The position numbers and the translations under genes are program-made. Below, in pieces: positions 12,220 to 25,039 of a stretch of DNA of 64,000 nt. The notes beneath the pieces were generated by a model, which did not search any database, was not told the origin of the DNA, and was given only the letters and a program-made list of their open reading frames with translations. Positions within the stretch are counted from its first letter, which is position 1. Each line of letters opens with the position of its first letter. Source of the stretch: Choristoneura fumiferana (lineage: Eukaryota; Arthropoda; Insecta; Lepidoptera; Tortricidae); assembly GCF_025370935.1 (NCBI RefSeq), contig NC_133492.1, forward strand, positions 16,912,212 through 16,976,211, written 5' to 3'.

Positions 12220-15200
12220 GACTCGTTTTAAGTATGCCATTATGGCTGGGTAGGGTACACGCCATAAGACGGTTATTAATTATGGGTATAAAAATGAGAA
12301 AAGCAACGCATTGCTACAAAGTACAACTTTGAGGGTCTTAAGCAATGCGCGCTCGTAAACCAACTGGCAAGAATCAACTATAAAAACAATTTAATTAAAC
12401 CGATAAACGGTCTGAAATGAATAATCTTGAAAAAGTTAACAATTCTCCCGTAAAGTAACAACCGGCAACAAAGTATGGCAGTGTCCGCAACTCGGGCAAA
12501 AGTTAGAGAGCGCTAATGTTGGGTATCACTGCTCGTATTTTATTTGTAAGATTAACTTTTATATTTTCAATAAAGATTATGGAGTGGAGAGAGCTATGAT
12601 TGTCTTTCGCCGTTACGTTTAAACTTTTTATTGTACTCTTTTCTTTTAACTGTCCTTTTTACTAACAAGCTTTTGTTTTTATGGAATGTAACAAAAATCT
12701 TTGGGTCTACCCAATATATTTATAACATCTTCATTGAAGTTTTCCTATGCACTCTGCACACTGTACACTGTAGCACACTGTAGGTACACTGTGAAAATAG
12801 GTACTTAACTATATTTTCCTAACCATTACTTTCCCTAGCAGTAATACAGATTCCACAAAAGGCTAATTTCAGCCAAAAATAATCATTTTTAACACCTATG
12901 TATCTTCTAGGCTTGTCTGAGTATGAGATTTTACTAAGGACTTTTATGGGCAAATCATCTCAAGCGAGATATTCTTAACTTAAGCGTTCGAAAAGACTTT
13001 GAAGTAGGAGCTCACCAAAACCAAACATAGCTAGAGACAAAAAACACCAGGAACCAATAAAACTTAAGTGGAAGGTAAGTATAAGGCTGCTTAATTTTCG
13101 ATGTGCCACAGTTGATATAGTGCGCTGTGCTGGCACTCGTGAACTATGCAATAGTCGGGCAGAATCGGTTGGAAACAAATTCAATGCTGCAAGTGCTGGC
13201 CGGATTGCTTCATAGTCATAAACTTGCCCGGCTTCCTACATCCGTTGTTCCAGGCGTTCATTTTTAAACAAGCGATTTTCGGTGCTTTTGTACAGATATA
13301 TTTCCACTATTGCGACTGCTGGGCGGGGATACCGCGGAATAAGAACTTATTGCACTAACTGAGTGCGATTAACTTTAAATGGAAATAAATAGTTGTGAAT
13401 CGATTTTATTTCATTTTTTGTGCTCAATGAAATTATTAGCTTAATGGCTAAAACAGGTAAAAGCACCCTATGCTTTTAAAATAAAATAAAAATTAAGAAA
13501 AAAAAATCAAAAGCAAAAAAGTGTTCGTCTTAAAAACTTAGCTACGTACATACCATAGTCTTTGAGTGTAAGAAATATCTGTCTCTAGTAAATTTGGTAC
13601 CTATAGCTACAATCATGTAAATTACATGTTGATATGGTGGAAAGTTTATCGAGCGAAATAAAATAGCCGCCACTGCAATGGATGGCATTTTTCCAAACTG
13701 CGTCGGGCGTATGAACGTCGACCGTAGGCGTTGCTCGTCGTTGCTTGGAGTAGCGACTAATCTTTTAGCGCGTTACCGGCGCACGCACATAAATCGCATC
13801 TGAGTTACGACCCGCCCCGATCCAACCCGATCTAACAAACTTGCGTTCTTCCTCGCTGTAAATTTCAGCTTCATTCACCGAGTGACCAAAAACAAATTTA
13901 TTTTACATTTTATTGTATTGTGAGTGCCACACCTTGCACTCAGAATCGATAATTAACTGTTACTGATTGGTCGTTGGCTTGTTCTATTTACACATATTTG
14001 TGATTGGAAATATTGTATGTCCTACTCATTATGAACGGTTTAACATTCCTTGGTTCTCTAATTGAAGCAGTTATAATTTAATCTTAGGGGAACACTTTTC
14101 TTCTTGCAGTAAGTATGCAATAAGTATATTTGTTGTGTGACCACTAAACTAATCCTCTAAGCAGACAGCAAAAGACAAGAACATTATTCGCCCTCCATCC
14201 AAAAATCCTCGGGCTATTTAATTGAACTCATACCAATAGTAAAATAATATTCCCTCAATCGCAACTAAACCCCGGACGGAAAGTATAAAAAAAGGAAAAG
14301 AAAGAATTACGCTGAAATCAGTTGTGTAGTCCCGCTTAGTTCCTCGTTATTATATTTCTTACGGGTTGAATTTTGATTTATGGCTTTAATTTGGCAAAGG
14401 TTGGCGACGACAGCCCGAGACATGTCGGAGTGTTTTCAAGGAGCCATCGTGCATTTGTTTAATTAATCTTAAGCTAAGACGGCGCGGGCGCTACGCTTTG
14501 GGTGCACTACACTTGGCCCAACTTTAAACTCGTTAAAAGTTGCTTTGAAACATTTGGCGCCAGATAAGCCGCAGTCAGACTTTGGTTTCGAGATTGTTAA
14601 CTAATCTACTGTTATAATTAAACAGCGTTTCATGTTTCATTCGTCGACGTTTTACTCTGATTAATATCCGTTTTACAACTGTTCTTACTCAGTTTTATAA
14701 GTTCACACAGCTTTCGATATAGCCACAAGTTGGAAATCTATTGTTGGAATCGTCTTATTTTTGCGAATAAAGTTCTGAGGGAGAGCTCCTCTGGACAACA
14801 GCAATAAAACTGTATGCAGGGCCATTGAAGACACTCCAGGGCACTGTCGCGTGTAGCTTTGACCACCAAAAGCAGGCACATAACAGGCTGGCAGTGAACA
14901 AGGCTCATTTCACGTGCACGAGATGCCGACAATGGCCCTTAACGCGTAATTACTCAAATGAATTGACCATTCAAGTATTGTCTCTATGTACGTATGCTGC
15001 AATAGCCTATCTATTACTAGATTTGTATGACATTATTTTCACAGCTCTCTACAATGAAATGGATCTTATAAAGAAGCTTATTCATAGCAGTTTATTTTTA
15101 CAAAAATTATACAAATAAAATAGAATAAAGTTATTTGAAGCGAGCTTTTTGTTGTTGATATCATACATAAATATAACCATTAAATACCTAATACCTATTA

Positions 15201-17900
15201 GGTATTTAATGCTTTAGAAATACCTACATAATAAAATTTAACTTTTTACAATCTTCCTGTAATTGACTGATTCAGGCGTTATTTTTTCTTTTACAGTCCT
15301 TTTAATGGGTCTGCTTTCGACACACCTTAATAATTAAATGACAAATAGGTAGCCGAAGAGGCCGGTTTCTTCGGTTGACAGGACGGCGTTTAATCAGACG
15401 TTTTGATCAACACGTCCTCGCTTGGCAATATAATTACAGTTAACAGCAGTACGGCGACGTTATCGCGCGTATAAATTAGACCGATTTACATTTAGGCAAC
15501 GCGACATAGCACAGCCATTATCGTGAATGATGCAGGGATAGCTCAGGGCGTGAGCAAAGCCTGGAGATCGGGGCGGCCAGCGTGGAACCATTACATTGAG
15601 ATTCAATTGATGTTAACGCCTTGGTTTCAGTCGAATATTAATTAACATCAATAGTTTTATCGTAAAAATTCTAGAGAGTTTCATATTTTTATAGATTTCT
15701 AGCGGGAGTTTATGAGATTTTAGCCAAGGCATTGTCCAATTGGGACAAAAGCTCTCTTAGTTACGAGTAATTGATTTAGGTAGGTTCAGTTCACTCAGGT
15801 TTTATATCGATCACGTAGGTTTAAAAAAATAGCTCGCACAGATTTTGAAACGCGTTAGCATCTTGTTTGGTATTTATGAGTATTGAATCTGTATAAAATA
15901 TACCTATTACATATATGTTAAGTTATGTGTAAATGGAGGAAGACCGGTTTCTGCAAAAAAACGCATGTGTATCGTACAGACGTGGTACAGACGTAGCTGT
16001 CTTCCATGTGTGATATGATAGCGAAATAGCAATTCAAATGATTGTATTCCATCAACTCTCTTGTATCAATGTGCCGCCATACACCCTTTTATGATTTGGG
16101 ACGAATGATGACTTGTGTTATAAATTATAACTATCATGCACATTTACTAAACCACAAAATTCAATATTTCCTTAGTGACCAATTTTACTAACTAAATTTA
16201 GGAAGTAATTTTCATGTAAAATACAATTAAAATAATTAATCGTATCAGTCATCATTACACGTTCAAATTACATGATCACGCGCCCGTAAATTTAATTCCC
16301 ATATTCTGCGGCAAAACCACTGCAAATTGGTCTTAATTTAAGCGAAACGTATCGCCTTAATGCTAAGCATATAAGCAATCTCACTTTATTACTGTACGAA
16401 GGGTTCGGGACGAGAACACCGCCCGGTATAAGGGTTGGTGCCACAATAATTTCTCCCACATAATATTATTTATTACACAGACTTTGAGACAATCCCTTGC
16501 GGTACAACATGACACAGACATAGATTTTGACCTAAGCCCAAAATGTAATAAAGCTGAAACTGATATGAGTAAACTGTATTCGGCACATAAGCTGCTCTGA
16601 TTTATCCCTCCTGCTGAAATATAGTAGGGAACAACGAAAGTGATAAAAATAGGCAGGTGAGATATTTTCCTTTCTATCATATTAAATTATAATTAAGTTA
16701 CTCGTTTATTTAATTTCCAATAATAAATGGACCAATTTTGTTTCAAACTTTTGGTAGCCCTATTGGTGATCATTATTACACCTTCGTTTCTAGTGACCTT
16801 TAGAAACAATCGAATTATATCCTACGCCTGGTCCAATATCTGCAATTGGCAAATTGTCCGTGTTATCACCCCGATTCCGCCGGGTAACAGGGAAGCAATC
16901 TCATTTTTTCGCCGCAACACAGTCGCAGCGTCTTCAAAGCTTAGACACTATTAGATTCATTATTGGAGGATATCGATGAAAATCTCCAACATCCAATCTC
17001 TGGGGATCGCTGGCGGCGCGCGTATTCTTGTAATTTCTGAGGCATAATTTTATTTATTAGAGTGTGCCCTCGCCGGAGCAGCGAGAACACCCCATTTGCC
17101 GCTTCATTGACTTACAACGCCACTCCATAACACTTCGCACATATTTCTGTAGCGCTCCTCCCGCCGATATTAGATCCTTCGCACCTCATTATATTGCGAA
17201 TGACATTTAATAAAACATTATATGGCTATGCGGCAGCGCAAACGGTTTTCGATAACAAAACTTATCGCAAAAATAAGATTTATTTTGGTATCTTCTCAAG
17301 CTGTTTCTTGGAAGTTATGTAACGAGCTTGTTATATTTATAAATCAATTTGTTAGATTTCTACAAGGAAATTGTTGTTTCTTTAACAACGTCTATTGGCG
17401 TAGTTGCTCATTACGAGTAATATTATTCTCTTTAAGTTAATTAAAAACCCATAACAATGCCTACTTGTCTCGATTACTACAAAATAATGTATAATCGCCA
17501 TTAATTTGTTCCGGGCATAACAAAGGGGAACCCATCTCGATTAACCACACAATTAGTTTTAGCGCGTTCAATACCACATTTGTATGAAACAATTATTTAA
17601 ATTCCGGCAATACAAAGGTAATGTTGACATCACGCACGCTTCGATAGTTTACGGTTTACCTTCTGATGTGATGTGACACGAACGCAAATTACACGCTTCG
17701 ACGCGCCACATCGGCTTTTTAATCCACCCCGGAATTGAGCACTGCTAATAAACTATGATTATATGGTAATAGGATCTATCATTGATATCATTGTGCATCC
17801 CCACCACAAAAAAACTTTTCCTGCCATTTTCGTAGTTGATTTAGGAACTGGTCACATTATGATGTTAGACCATTTTGAGCAACAACTTCTTTTAAAATGT
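12220..17900. other. Long non-coding stretch
   Basis: No exon recognised. A short perfect palindrome lies at 15178-15211 (CATTAAATACCTAATA arms). GC-richer blocks at about 13680-13850 and 15350-15600 could be conserved non-coding DNA but cannot be judged from one genome. The frames at 14738-15118 and 16381-16954 look like chance. Confidence 0.45.
15178..15211. repeat. Short perfect palindrome
   Basis: 16-bp arms CATTAAATACCTAATA and its reverse complement, separated by CC. Probably a small foldback; function unknown. Confidence 0.8.
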
Positions 17901-17909
17901 TTCATCATG

Positions 17910-18157
17910 TCAGCCGAAAGACGTCCACTGCTGGACATAGGCCTCCCCCAAGGCTCTCCACTCAGACCGGTCTTGTGCTTTCCGCATCCACCGCGATCCC
18001 GCGATCTTAACCAAGTCGTCGCTCCATCTTGTTGGAGGCCTACCGACAGCTCGTCTCCCGGTCCGCGGACGCCATTCGAGAACCTTCTGGCCCCATCGGC
18101 CATCCGTCCTGCGAGCAATGTGCCCCGCCCACTGCCACTTTAGTTTCGCAATTCTTC
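17910..18157 (-). mobile_element. RTE-type LINE 3' end
   Basis: The minus strand encodes RIAKLKWQWAGHIARRTDGR, then WGQKVLEWRPRTGRRAVGRP, ending QQWTSFG with stop at 17910-17912. This is the C-terminus of RTE-like reverse transcriptase proteins, with no frameshift over about 80 codons. Upstream coding sequence is absent, so it is 5'-truncated. Related pieces: 20491-20592, 22619-22730, 29420-29570, 35511-35620 and 36550-36680. Confidence 0.85.
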
Positions 18158-18335
18158 GGGCTATGTCGGTACCTTAGTTCTACTGCGGATATCATCATTT
18201 CAAATGTTTGTAAAGCTATTTAGCTGTTTTGTTATATGTTTTCATTACATTTTTTTTTAATATCTATTAATTTTCATGTACCAAAACAATACCTCTTTGT
18301 CAGAGTAATTATTATGTACACACGGGTGTGTAATG

Positions 18336-18435
18336 NNNNNNNNNNNNNNNNNNNNNNNNNNNNNNNNNNNNNNNNNNNNNNNNNNNNNNNNNNNNNNNNN
18401 NNNNNNNNNNNNNNNNNNNNNNNNNNNNNNNNNNN
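18336..18435. other. Assembly gap (100 N)
   Basis: Exactly 100 N, the usual placeholder for a scaffold join of unknown size. Flanking sequence is AT-rich and gives no clue to the missing content. Confidence 0.99.
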
Positions 18436-19439
18436 ATGTTTTAATCTCATAATTTGGATTTCTGAATAATTCAAATGTAAATACTTAGATTAAGAAGATT
18501 AGCTGTCCCAACCACGTACAACTCCTAAAGCAAAACTATTTACTAGATTATCCGTAAATCGTCACAAAAATCTGATTTGATAAAAAACACTGTAAATAAA
18601 TTTTGATAAAACAAAATAAGTTTGGTCGAGTTTAATTATTGATTAAGAAAGTATAAACTTGACAAGTCCCCAATTTGTATGTTTCCCTAATTATAATTAC
18701 CACTTACTTACTACAACTCAATGTAACCCTAAATGGCTAAAAAATATTCAAAATGTTCAAAATCCTAACCCCAATATGAACTCACCACAAAACACAAAGC
18801 AAACAGTAGAACACCTTAGTTTAACAGTCTTTATTCGTTCACTCCCTCTCCCCGCGGGCCGATCCGTTCTCGTGACGTCGAACTCCATTACCTATATTAA
18901 TCCCCCTAATATCCTCAAATTACTCCTTCCTACGACGGAATTGTCGCCCTCAAGTTCAAATTAAACACGATTCACTTGACGACTCATAATTATTGGGATG
19001 ACTTCATATTAGGGTTGTCGAGCCAACAACCTACAGTCAGTTGCGTACCAGGGTAGAACCTTTATGATGATGCCATATTAAAATTTCATACATCTGCCAA
19101 AGAAATCATAGCGAAATTGAAAAACCACCGTGGTACGCGATACAATTGTCTCGACTATACCTACTACTAAATAGATTTTGAACATGATACTACCGTGACA
19201 CTCACTCATATTCGTTACTGTTATTATTATTGTATTATTTTAATTTAGAACTGACATACTATTTTGAGATAAAATGTAATTCTATCGCAATTAAATTACT
19301 AACATTATCGTCATAAGGCTGTAACTAACATGAAGTACCTATATGGGACTAGAGCCTGAAAATAAACGTTAAATTATATATTAATTATTATTATTAAATA
19401 TATTGACCCGGATAACAACCTACATTTGACAGTTATAGT

Positions 19440-19620
19440 GAAAATGACGATGAAAGCGCGGGTAGTTGTGCGCCGATGTCAGTTTAGTCGGGTAGTCGCG
19501 CGAACAGAGCGGCGGCGCGCAGTTCGCGTGTTGCAGCAGCCACCGAGTCGCGTTGCCCAAAACATGTCGAGCTAAACTCGATTTAAGACGTGAGTTATCC
19601 GGGTCTATAATACTAAATAG
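19440..19620 (+). promoter_or_regulatory. GC-rich block with initiator-like motif and splice-donor-like site
   Basis: In AT-rich surroundings, a GC-rich block contains TCAGTT (arthropod initiator-like, about 19478) followed by CGCGCGAACAG and, 100 nt on, AAGACGTGAGTT, which could be a splice donor. It could be a non-coding first exon or the 5' end of a retroelement. No downstream exon was found to support a gene. Confidence 0.25.
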
Positions 19621-20436
19621 ATTGTGTAAAATTATTCTGCTTGATATTATTTGTCTACTAGCTTGTACCCGCAGCTTCGGTCGCATAAACCATGAGAAAG
19701 CCTTTCAAAAAGCTTTGTAATTTTGCAAAATTCCCATGAGAATCCCTAATAAGAATTGGCAAGTCACCTTAGAACAGACGTTCACAATTTTAGGAGAATT
19801 TAATGACTTTGTTTTTTAACTGAAAACTAGACGGTATTTTTTAAACTATGGGATATTTTTTTTCTGAAATAAGTTCAACTACAATTATACGTTATAATAT
19901 TTTGTTTACTTTATTCACCAAACATAAAACTAACTGTTTTTGGTTTTAAGTCGTAAAATCTGGCCCACTAAGCACTAATAAGTAAATTTGTACATATAGT
20001 GGGCGTTTTTTTTTTAGTTTCTTTAAGTTTTTAAATGTTGACAGCCCTGGGTCATTCTTCCCTCCCACCCTCTTGGAGAATTTAATATTTCACTCTGCTA
20101 ATGCTGATAATGTAATTTCTTTTGAGATCGCTTTTAAAGCTCCTGGTGAGATAATTTAATTTATACTCGTATATACATCAAAAATATTAAATATACTGCT
20201 TCTACTGCTTCCACGTCAAAAAATTTGTAATTTATTTTTACGATGAGAGTTTCCTTATTTCTTTCCTTGTTCAAACTATTTTTTTATAATTTTTATTAAA
20301 CCTCTAATGGTGCTTGAATTTTTATGTTAATCCAATAATATTTATCCGTATATGAATATCTTTTCTCGCGTCTTTAGTGTTTAATAATGTATTAAATGAA
20401 TAATAAAAAATATCATGGAACACTTGACGCCCATTG

Positions 20437-20672
20437 GATGCTGTTTTGCAATAGTGTGTTAACCCTGATTAATTTTGCAATACAATGTCATCATCATCAT
20501 CAGCCTATGTTCGTCCACTGCTGGACATAGGCCTTTCCCATGGCACGACCCTCTCTCATCCAGCTCTTGCCAGCCGCCCTGCGAAGATCATCCAATACAA
20601 TGTCAATCCTTAGAAAATAATTTTTACAGTTAACATTGTATTGCAAAATGACAGTGAGTTGACTCAGTATTG
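20437..20672. mobile_element. Foldback-like insert inside the SINE, itself carrying an RTE fragment
   Basis: Removing the RTE piece at 20491-20592 leaves an insert with inverted TTTTGCAATACAATGT / ACATTGTATTGCAAAA motifs. It lies between the two CAATTG-containing halves of the SINE. Probably a small MITE; its exact ends are uncertain. Confidence 0.55.
20491..20592 (-). mobile_element. Truncated RTE LINE 3' end with 13-bp target duplication
   Basis: The minus strand encodes LDDLRRAAGKSWMREGRAMG, then KAYVQQWTNIG and stop, followed by a (TGA)n tail. It is flanked by CAATACAATGTCA at 20478-20490 and 20593-20605. A very short (102 bp) 5'-truncated insertion. Confidence 0.85.
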
Positions 20673-22609
20673 CAATTGACCTAGTCCCTCTTAGTCCCAA
20701 CCCAAACTAAGCAAAGCTTGTACTATGGATACTAGGCAACGGATAAACATACTATATACGTATTTAAATATTATATAAAATATATATATTATATACGTAT
20801 TTAAATACGTATTAACATCCAAGACCCAAGAACAAACATTCGTTTTATTCATACAAATATCTGAATCGAACCCGGGACCTCAAGCTTCGTAGTCAGGTTC
20901 TCTAACCACTTGGCCATCTGGTCGTCTTATAATTAAGTATTTATTTACCAATATACGAATAAGTAGGTAAAATCATGTGATGTGTCCTCCTCACCTAGTG
21001 ATAGCGTTTAGTTTGCGACTAGGTAAATTACTATCAATAGTCCCATGATATTTAATCTATATCAGATCAACAATGTGGGTAAAACGGCTTGATTATGCGC
21101 TGGCATGATTTGTAGAACTTATTTCGTAATTTACTGAACAGTATGCTCTGTTAAAATATATTCAGATACATACAAAAAATTAGTATCCGCTTCTAGACAC
21201 CAAATTATTTTTCACCCTTATAGGTTTTAAATTCTACCGTAAAATAGGTAGCTTTCCATTTTGTAAATGGATCGATCAACTTTTTCTTGTTTGTTATTCT
21301 GCCCCCGTTGTCCAAGGAACAACGGTGACAGAGATCCTTAAAAAAACTGTTATGATATATGCTACTAATGTGCTTAAATTGTCCATTAAATAATGTGCTT
21401 GTAACTACGACAAAAACGTACGCTCTATGAATTATAACCACAGAAAACATGGAGAAAAACTAATGGTTTTAAAGAGTTCTCCAGAGGACGTAACCATGGC
21501 AACGCGGTACAGTGAAAATTTGATCGACCCAAATGCGAGATTTTTACCGTCTGTAACGCAATTTATGTTTCATTATTACTTCTTTCAGGTCCTTTAAAAA
21601 TGTGTCGGCCATTCAAGCCTTTGATCGAACTATTCACTCAACCGTTCGTTGCAACAGTGTATCGATATACAGTAACGTGTCTTACACTCCGCCTTTACGA
21701 CACTCCGGGTGCATTGACGACCCTATAATGCGACAGTAAATCTGCAATGGATACCCATTTAGTTAAGTTATTCTGATTTTATGCTCCGAAGTATGCTGCG
21801 ATGTTGCTGAACACTAAAGGGATTAGATTTTAGCATCTGACAGAAGGTACTTATTGGCTACGTGCACGACGTTGGCGCCGCGTAGCGTTGACAACTTTTG
21901 CAGAGACTGTCAAATAATGATAATGTTGTCACATGCAGCATTCTTCTTACGAACAATTAACAATTCATAAATTTCAAAATTATATACATAATACTATATC
22001 TAATTGAAATTATGTCTCAAACCAAAAGTAACAAACTAGATTACGGCATCCTAAACGTATACATTTACATTATAATAAGCCTTCGCAACTAAAAAAGAAA
22101 ATAATGTTTTTTTTTAATTGTTTTGAATTATCTTCTTTTAATATTTTTGCGGGAAAGTTTGTTGAATATTCTTGGTGTCATCCCGAAGAAACTTTTTGCC
22201 ATCAAAGCGGGGTTAGCCGGTTTGGTGTTAATTATACCTTGTTGTCGCAAACTGTTAAACTTCGGAAACTTCCTTTAGTTCCTTTCCTTTCATACTAATA
22301 ATTTCCTTTTTTGTAGGTACTGCCAAAGGAACTACTGCGAATAACCTACTTATTTAAACTGTGCGTATAAGCCAGAAAACGTAGCCAACTCCGCGTAAAC
22401 ACCTCAAACGTTTCGACGCGGAACCAATTTCAGAACACAATCAATTTTAATCACCACGCAGTAAATAACAAGGGGGGATATTATTAGGCATGCTCAGTTA
22501 ACACACTGCCAATGTTTAACAAAGTTCTATGTTCGTATTTCAACTGAATATTATCTTATGGGTTCATTTTTATTTTTTAGGGGGGAAATGCCGTAGTCGC
22601 CACGCTTGG

Positions 22610-22730
22610 CAGGCGTGTTGGCGAGGTGAAAGCGGAAAGCACAAGACCGGTCTGAGTGGAGAGCCTTGAGGGAGGCCTATGATCAGCAGTGGACGTCATT
22701 CGGCTGACATGATGATGATTATGATGATCA
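22610..22730 (+). mobile_element. RTE-type LINE 3' end fragment
   Basis: GCGGAAAGCACAAGACCGGT, then TGAGTGGAGAGCC and a (GAT)n tail match the 3' end of the element at 17910-18157, in the opposite orientation. Too short to code. Confidence 0.7.
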
Positions 22731-23366
22731 TCTTATACCCTATTTCCTTGTTCTAGAAATTATTACTTTTATTCCCGAAAGTTTGTTATCGTATTTGTTA
22801 CACAGCATGCTAAAGCGGCTGAACGGATTTGGAATGTTGATAGTTGAAAGTCTGGATTAACACGCAATCTACTTTTTCATCTATCTAAAATTCCAGAAAT
22901 CGTAGAAACCGCTACGTTCAGAGATGTAAAATTTTTCAAGGGAGTTTGTCATACAACGCAAATGAGAACCACAATATAGATTTCGGTAATCTAAGTAAAC
23001 CACAGGTTATGTCGGCATTGTCGGCGTAGCAAAGGATAAAAGCTAGTTTATAATATAAGGCATTTAAATCTATATTATTAATTCAAATGACCAAAATCTA
23101 TAAAATTTGGAGCTCTCGAACTACCCTCAATTCAACAATTTCCTGTTCTGGCACACTGCAGCGGAAATAATATAAGCTTGAACGCATTGAAATTACAGAC
23201 AGGTTTTTATGTCAAACACTGGCCAAATCTGATAATTTTGGAGATACGTATCGTTTCTACATTGCAGGCCAACTACTGCACTGTGGCAGATATAAACGGT
23301 GCCAATTTTACCGACACGGCGAGGTACTTGAGTCTATAAAAATCGTTATTTTATAAGCTAGGTGCT

Positions 23367-23555
23367 AACTTTGCCTTCTGGCCCCAACATTGCCTGATTT
23401 GATTTAGAGTCGATAACTTAGCACCCTTATAGGTATCTAAACTTTTATCCCCGTATTAATAATTCCCGTATAGATAAAAGTTTAAAAACCTATAAGGGTG
23501 CTAAGTTATCGACTCTAAATCAAATCAGGCAATGTTGGGGCCAGAGGGCAAAGTT
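23367..23555. mobile_element. Foldback element: 83-bp inverted arms, 23-bp loop
   Basis: Arms 23367-23449 and 23473-23555 are reverse complements with only a few mismatches (ends AACTTTGCC / GGCAAAGTT). The spacer is 23 bp. Non-coding. Transcribed, it would make a long stable hairpin. Confidence 0.9.
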
Positions 23556-23582
23556 GAAGCAGTTTACGGTATCCATTATTGG

Positions 23583-23870
23583 CAGGGGTCGGACAAAAAG
23601 TGCGGATGACGTAAAAATGACGTAATCTTGCACACAAAATGATGTTTTTATTTAAACTTCCGTGTGACATGTAGTTACAAAGTAGCATTAATGAAGTAAC
23701 AAAATAATCGTAAATAAATCAATGGAATTCAGTGAATAAAATAAATTTCATATCGTTTAATAAAGAGGTTGATAAATGATAAGTGATAATTGTTTATGAA
23801 AATCAAAAATACTATTTGAAATTATCCTATAAGTGGTTTGACGTCATCGTCACTTTTTGTCCGACCCCTG
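23583..23870. mobile_element. hAT-type MITE with perfect 8-bp target-site duplication
   Basis: A 288-bp element with 20-bp terminal inverted repeats CAGGGGTCGGACAAAAAGTG. It is flanked by ATTATTGG on both sides (23575-23582 and 23871-23878). The 8-bp duplication and CAGGGG-type ends are those of the hAT superfamily. No transposase, so non-autonomous. Confidence 0.93.
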
Positions 23871-23879
23871 ATTATTGGT

Positions 23880-25015
23880 AGGTATACACGAAGTTATTTT
23901 GTTAGTTTGTTCCTGGGCAATTAAAGATGACACAAACTTACGCCTAGAAAATTCACTATTACAACATAAATTTCTAAAAATTACTTAATTTTCTTGTTCA
24001 TTCTTTCGTTCACTCAAAAGGAGCATCACTATTTATAATTGCGCGCACGCCAACATACACACACACACATCAACTAACTTCTAAAGTTACTTCTTACGTT
24101 TGTTTCTTTTTAGATTACAGTGCCGAAGGTCATGATGTTAATATCTTCTATGCAATAATGATGTGTATTTTTGTAATTGTTTGCACTGTGTAACTTTATT
24201 GCTAAATAAAAAATGTTCTTATTTTTAATTCGCCGAAAACTGACAACACTAAAACTAACGTTTTTTTCTACTGCATCCAATTAATCGTTGTATTATGCCT
24301 AGTGTTTACGTATAAATAACAAAAAAGACAATTTTATTCCTTTAATAAAAATATACAAATTGAATTGAGTAAAGCTTCTAACACCACGCCGTCGTCTTAA
24401 TGCAAATAATCTCCAGTTTTACTGCTCCATGAAATTTTCATTGATAGCCAAAATGACATTTCGGATACTTACTTTCCGAACCTCGTAACCCGGAAACGCT
24501 CGTACAAAAGCCACTTTCCTCCAAATATTATACGGTTTAAATTAAGTATTCGGAAAATTGTAAGAAGAGTTTGCGAAGGCGAATAGTAGGTGGCTTGAAA
24601 CTCAATATTCTGGTCTTCTTTGGCTAGTAAAACGTCGAGTGAAGCACCCTTGGGACGCCGCATACGTCTGCGAGTGCTAGAATGGTCTAGAAGGTTCTCG
24701 AAAATGAAAATCGAAATCGAAAGTCGATATATATGTACCTACATACGTACCTACGGTAGAATATATGCTCGACTTGGAGGGGGCACTGCCGTGCCCCGAG
24801 ATGTCAATGATCAAAAGGTTTGAGTTTATTGAAAGGGACCTCCTCAAAGTAAATAATGTATTTATTTACATTATCATCACTTACAGTATCATTACAGGAG
24901 TGAAACCTAAGGCGTACCCTTCGGCATCTTACGTCAAAGTCGTAAAATGTCCAGGTGCCCAGGTTGTAGAATGACCAGGTAGTACAATGTCAAGATGGCC
25001 CTAACAAACCAAATC
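23880..25015. other. Non-coding stretch, nothing recognised
   Basis: Contains a short (CA)n run at about 24055 and a GTACCTAC-rich stretch near 24735. The overlapping short open frames at 24469-24974 have no support. Confidence 0.45.
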
Positions 25016-25039
25016 AACCAAGTATCTTAGGATTTATAA

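Larger units (their letters stand above)
20407..20930 (-). mobile_element. tRNA-derived SINE (second family), interrupted by nested insertions
   Basis: Read on the minus strand, the head GACGACCAGATGGCCAAGTG with box-B-like GGTTCGATTC is tRNA-derived. The family matches 32221-32492 and 43610-43880. Here the body is interrupted near CAATTG (20431-20436 / 20673-20678) by a ~235-bp insert, and an AT-rich stretch at 20750-20820 has expanded. Confidence 0.75.

Noticed and set aside
16381..16954. Two ~75-100 residue open frames
   Set aside because: No family resemblance, unusual composition and no splice context; likely chance.
17852..18143. Open frames on both strands over 17852-18143
   Set aside because: Explained by the minus-strand RTE LINE tail; the other frames are shadows.
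18659..18964. 101-residue plus-strand open frame
   Set aside because: Low-complexity N/P/T-rich start, no splice signals or family match; may be repeat-derived but not supportable.
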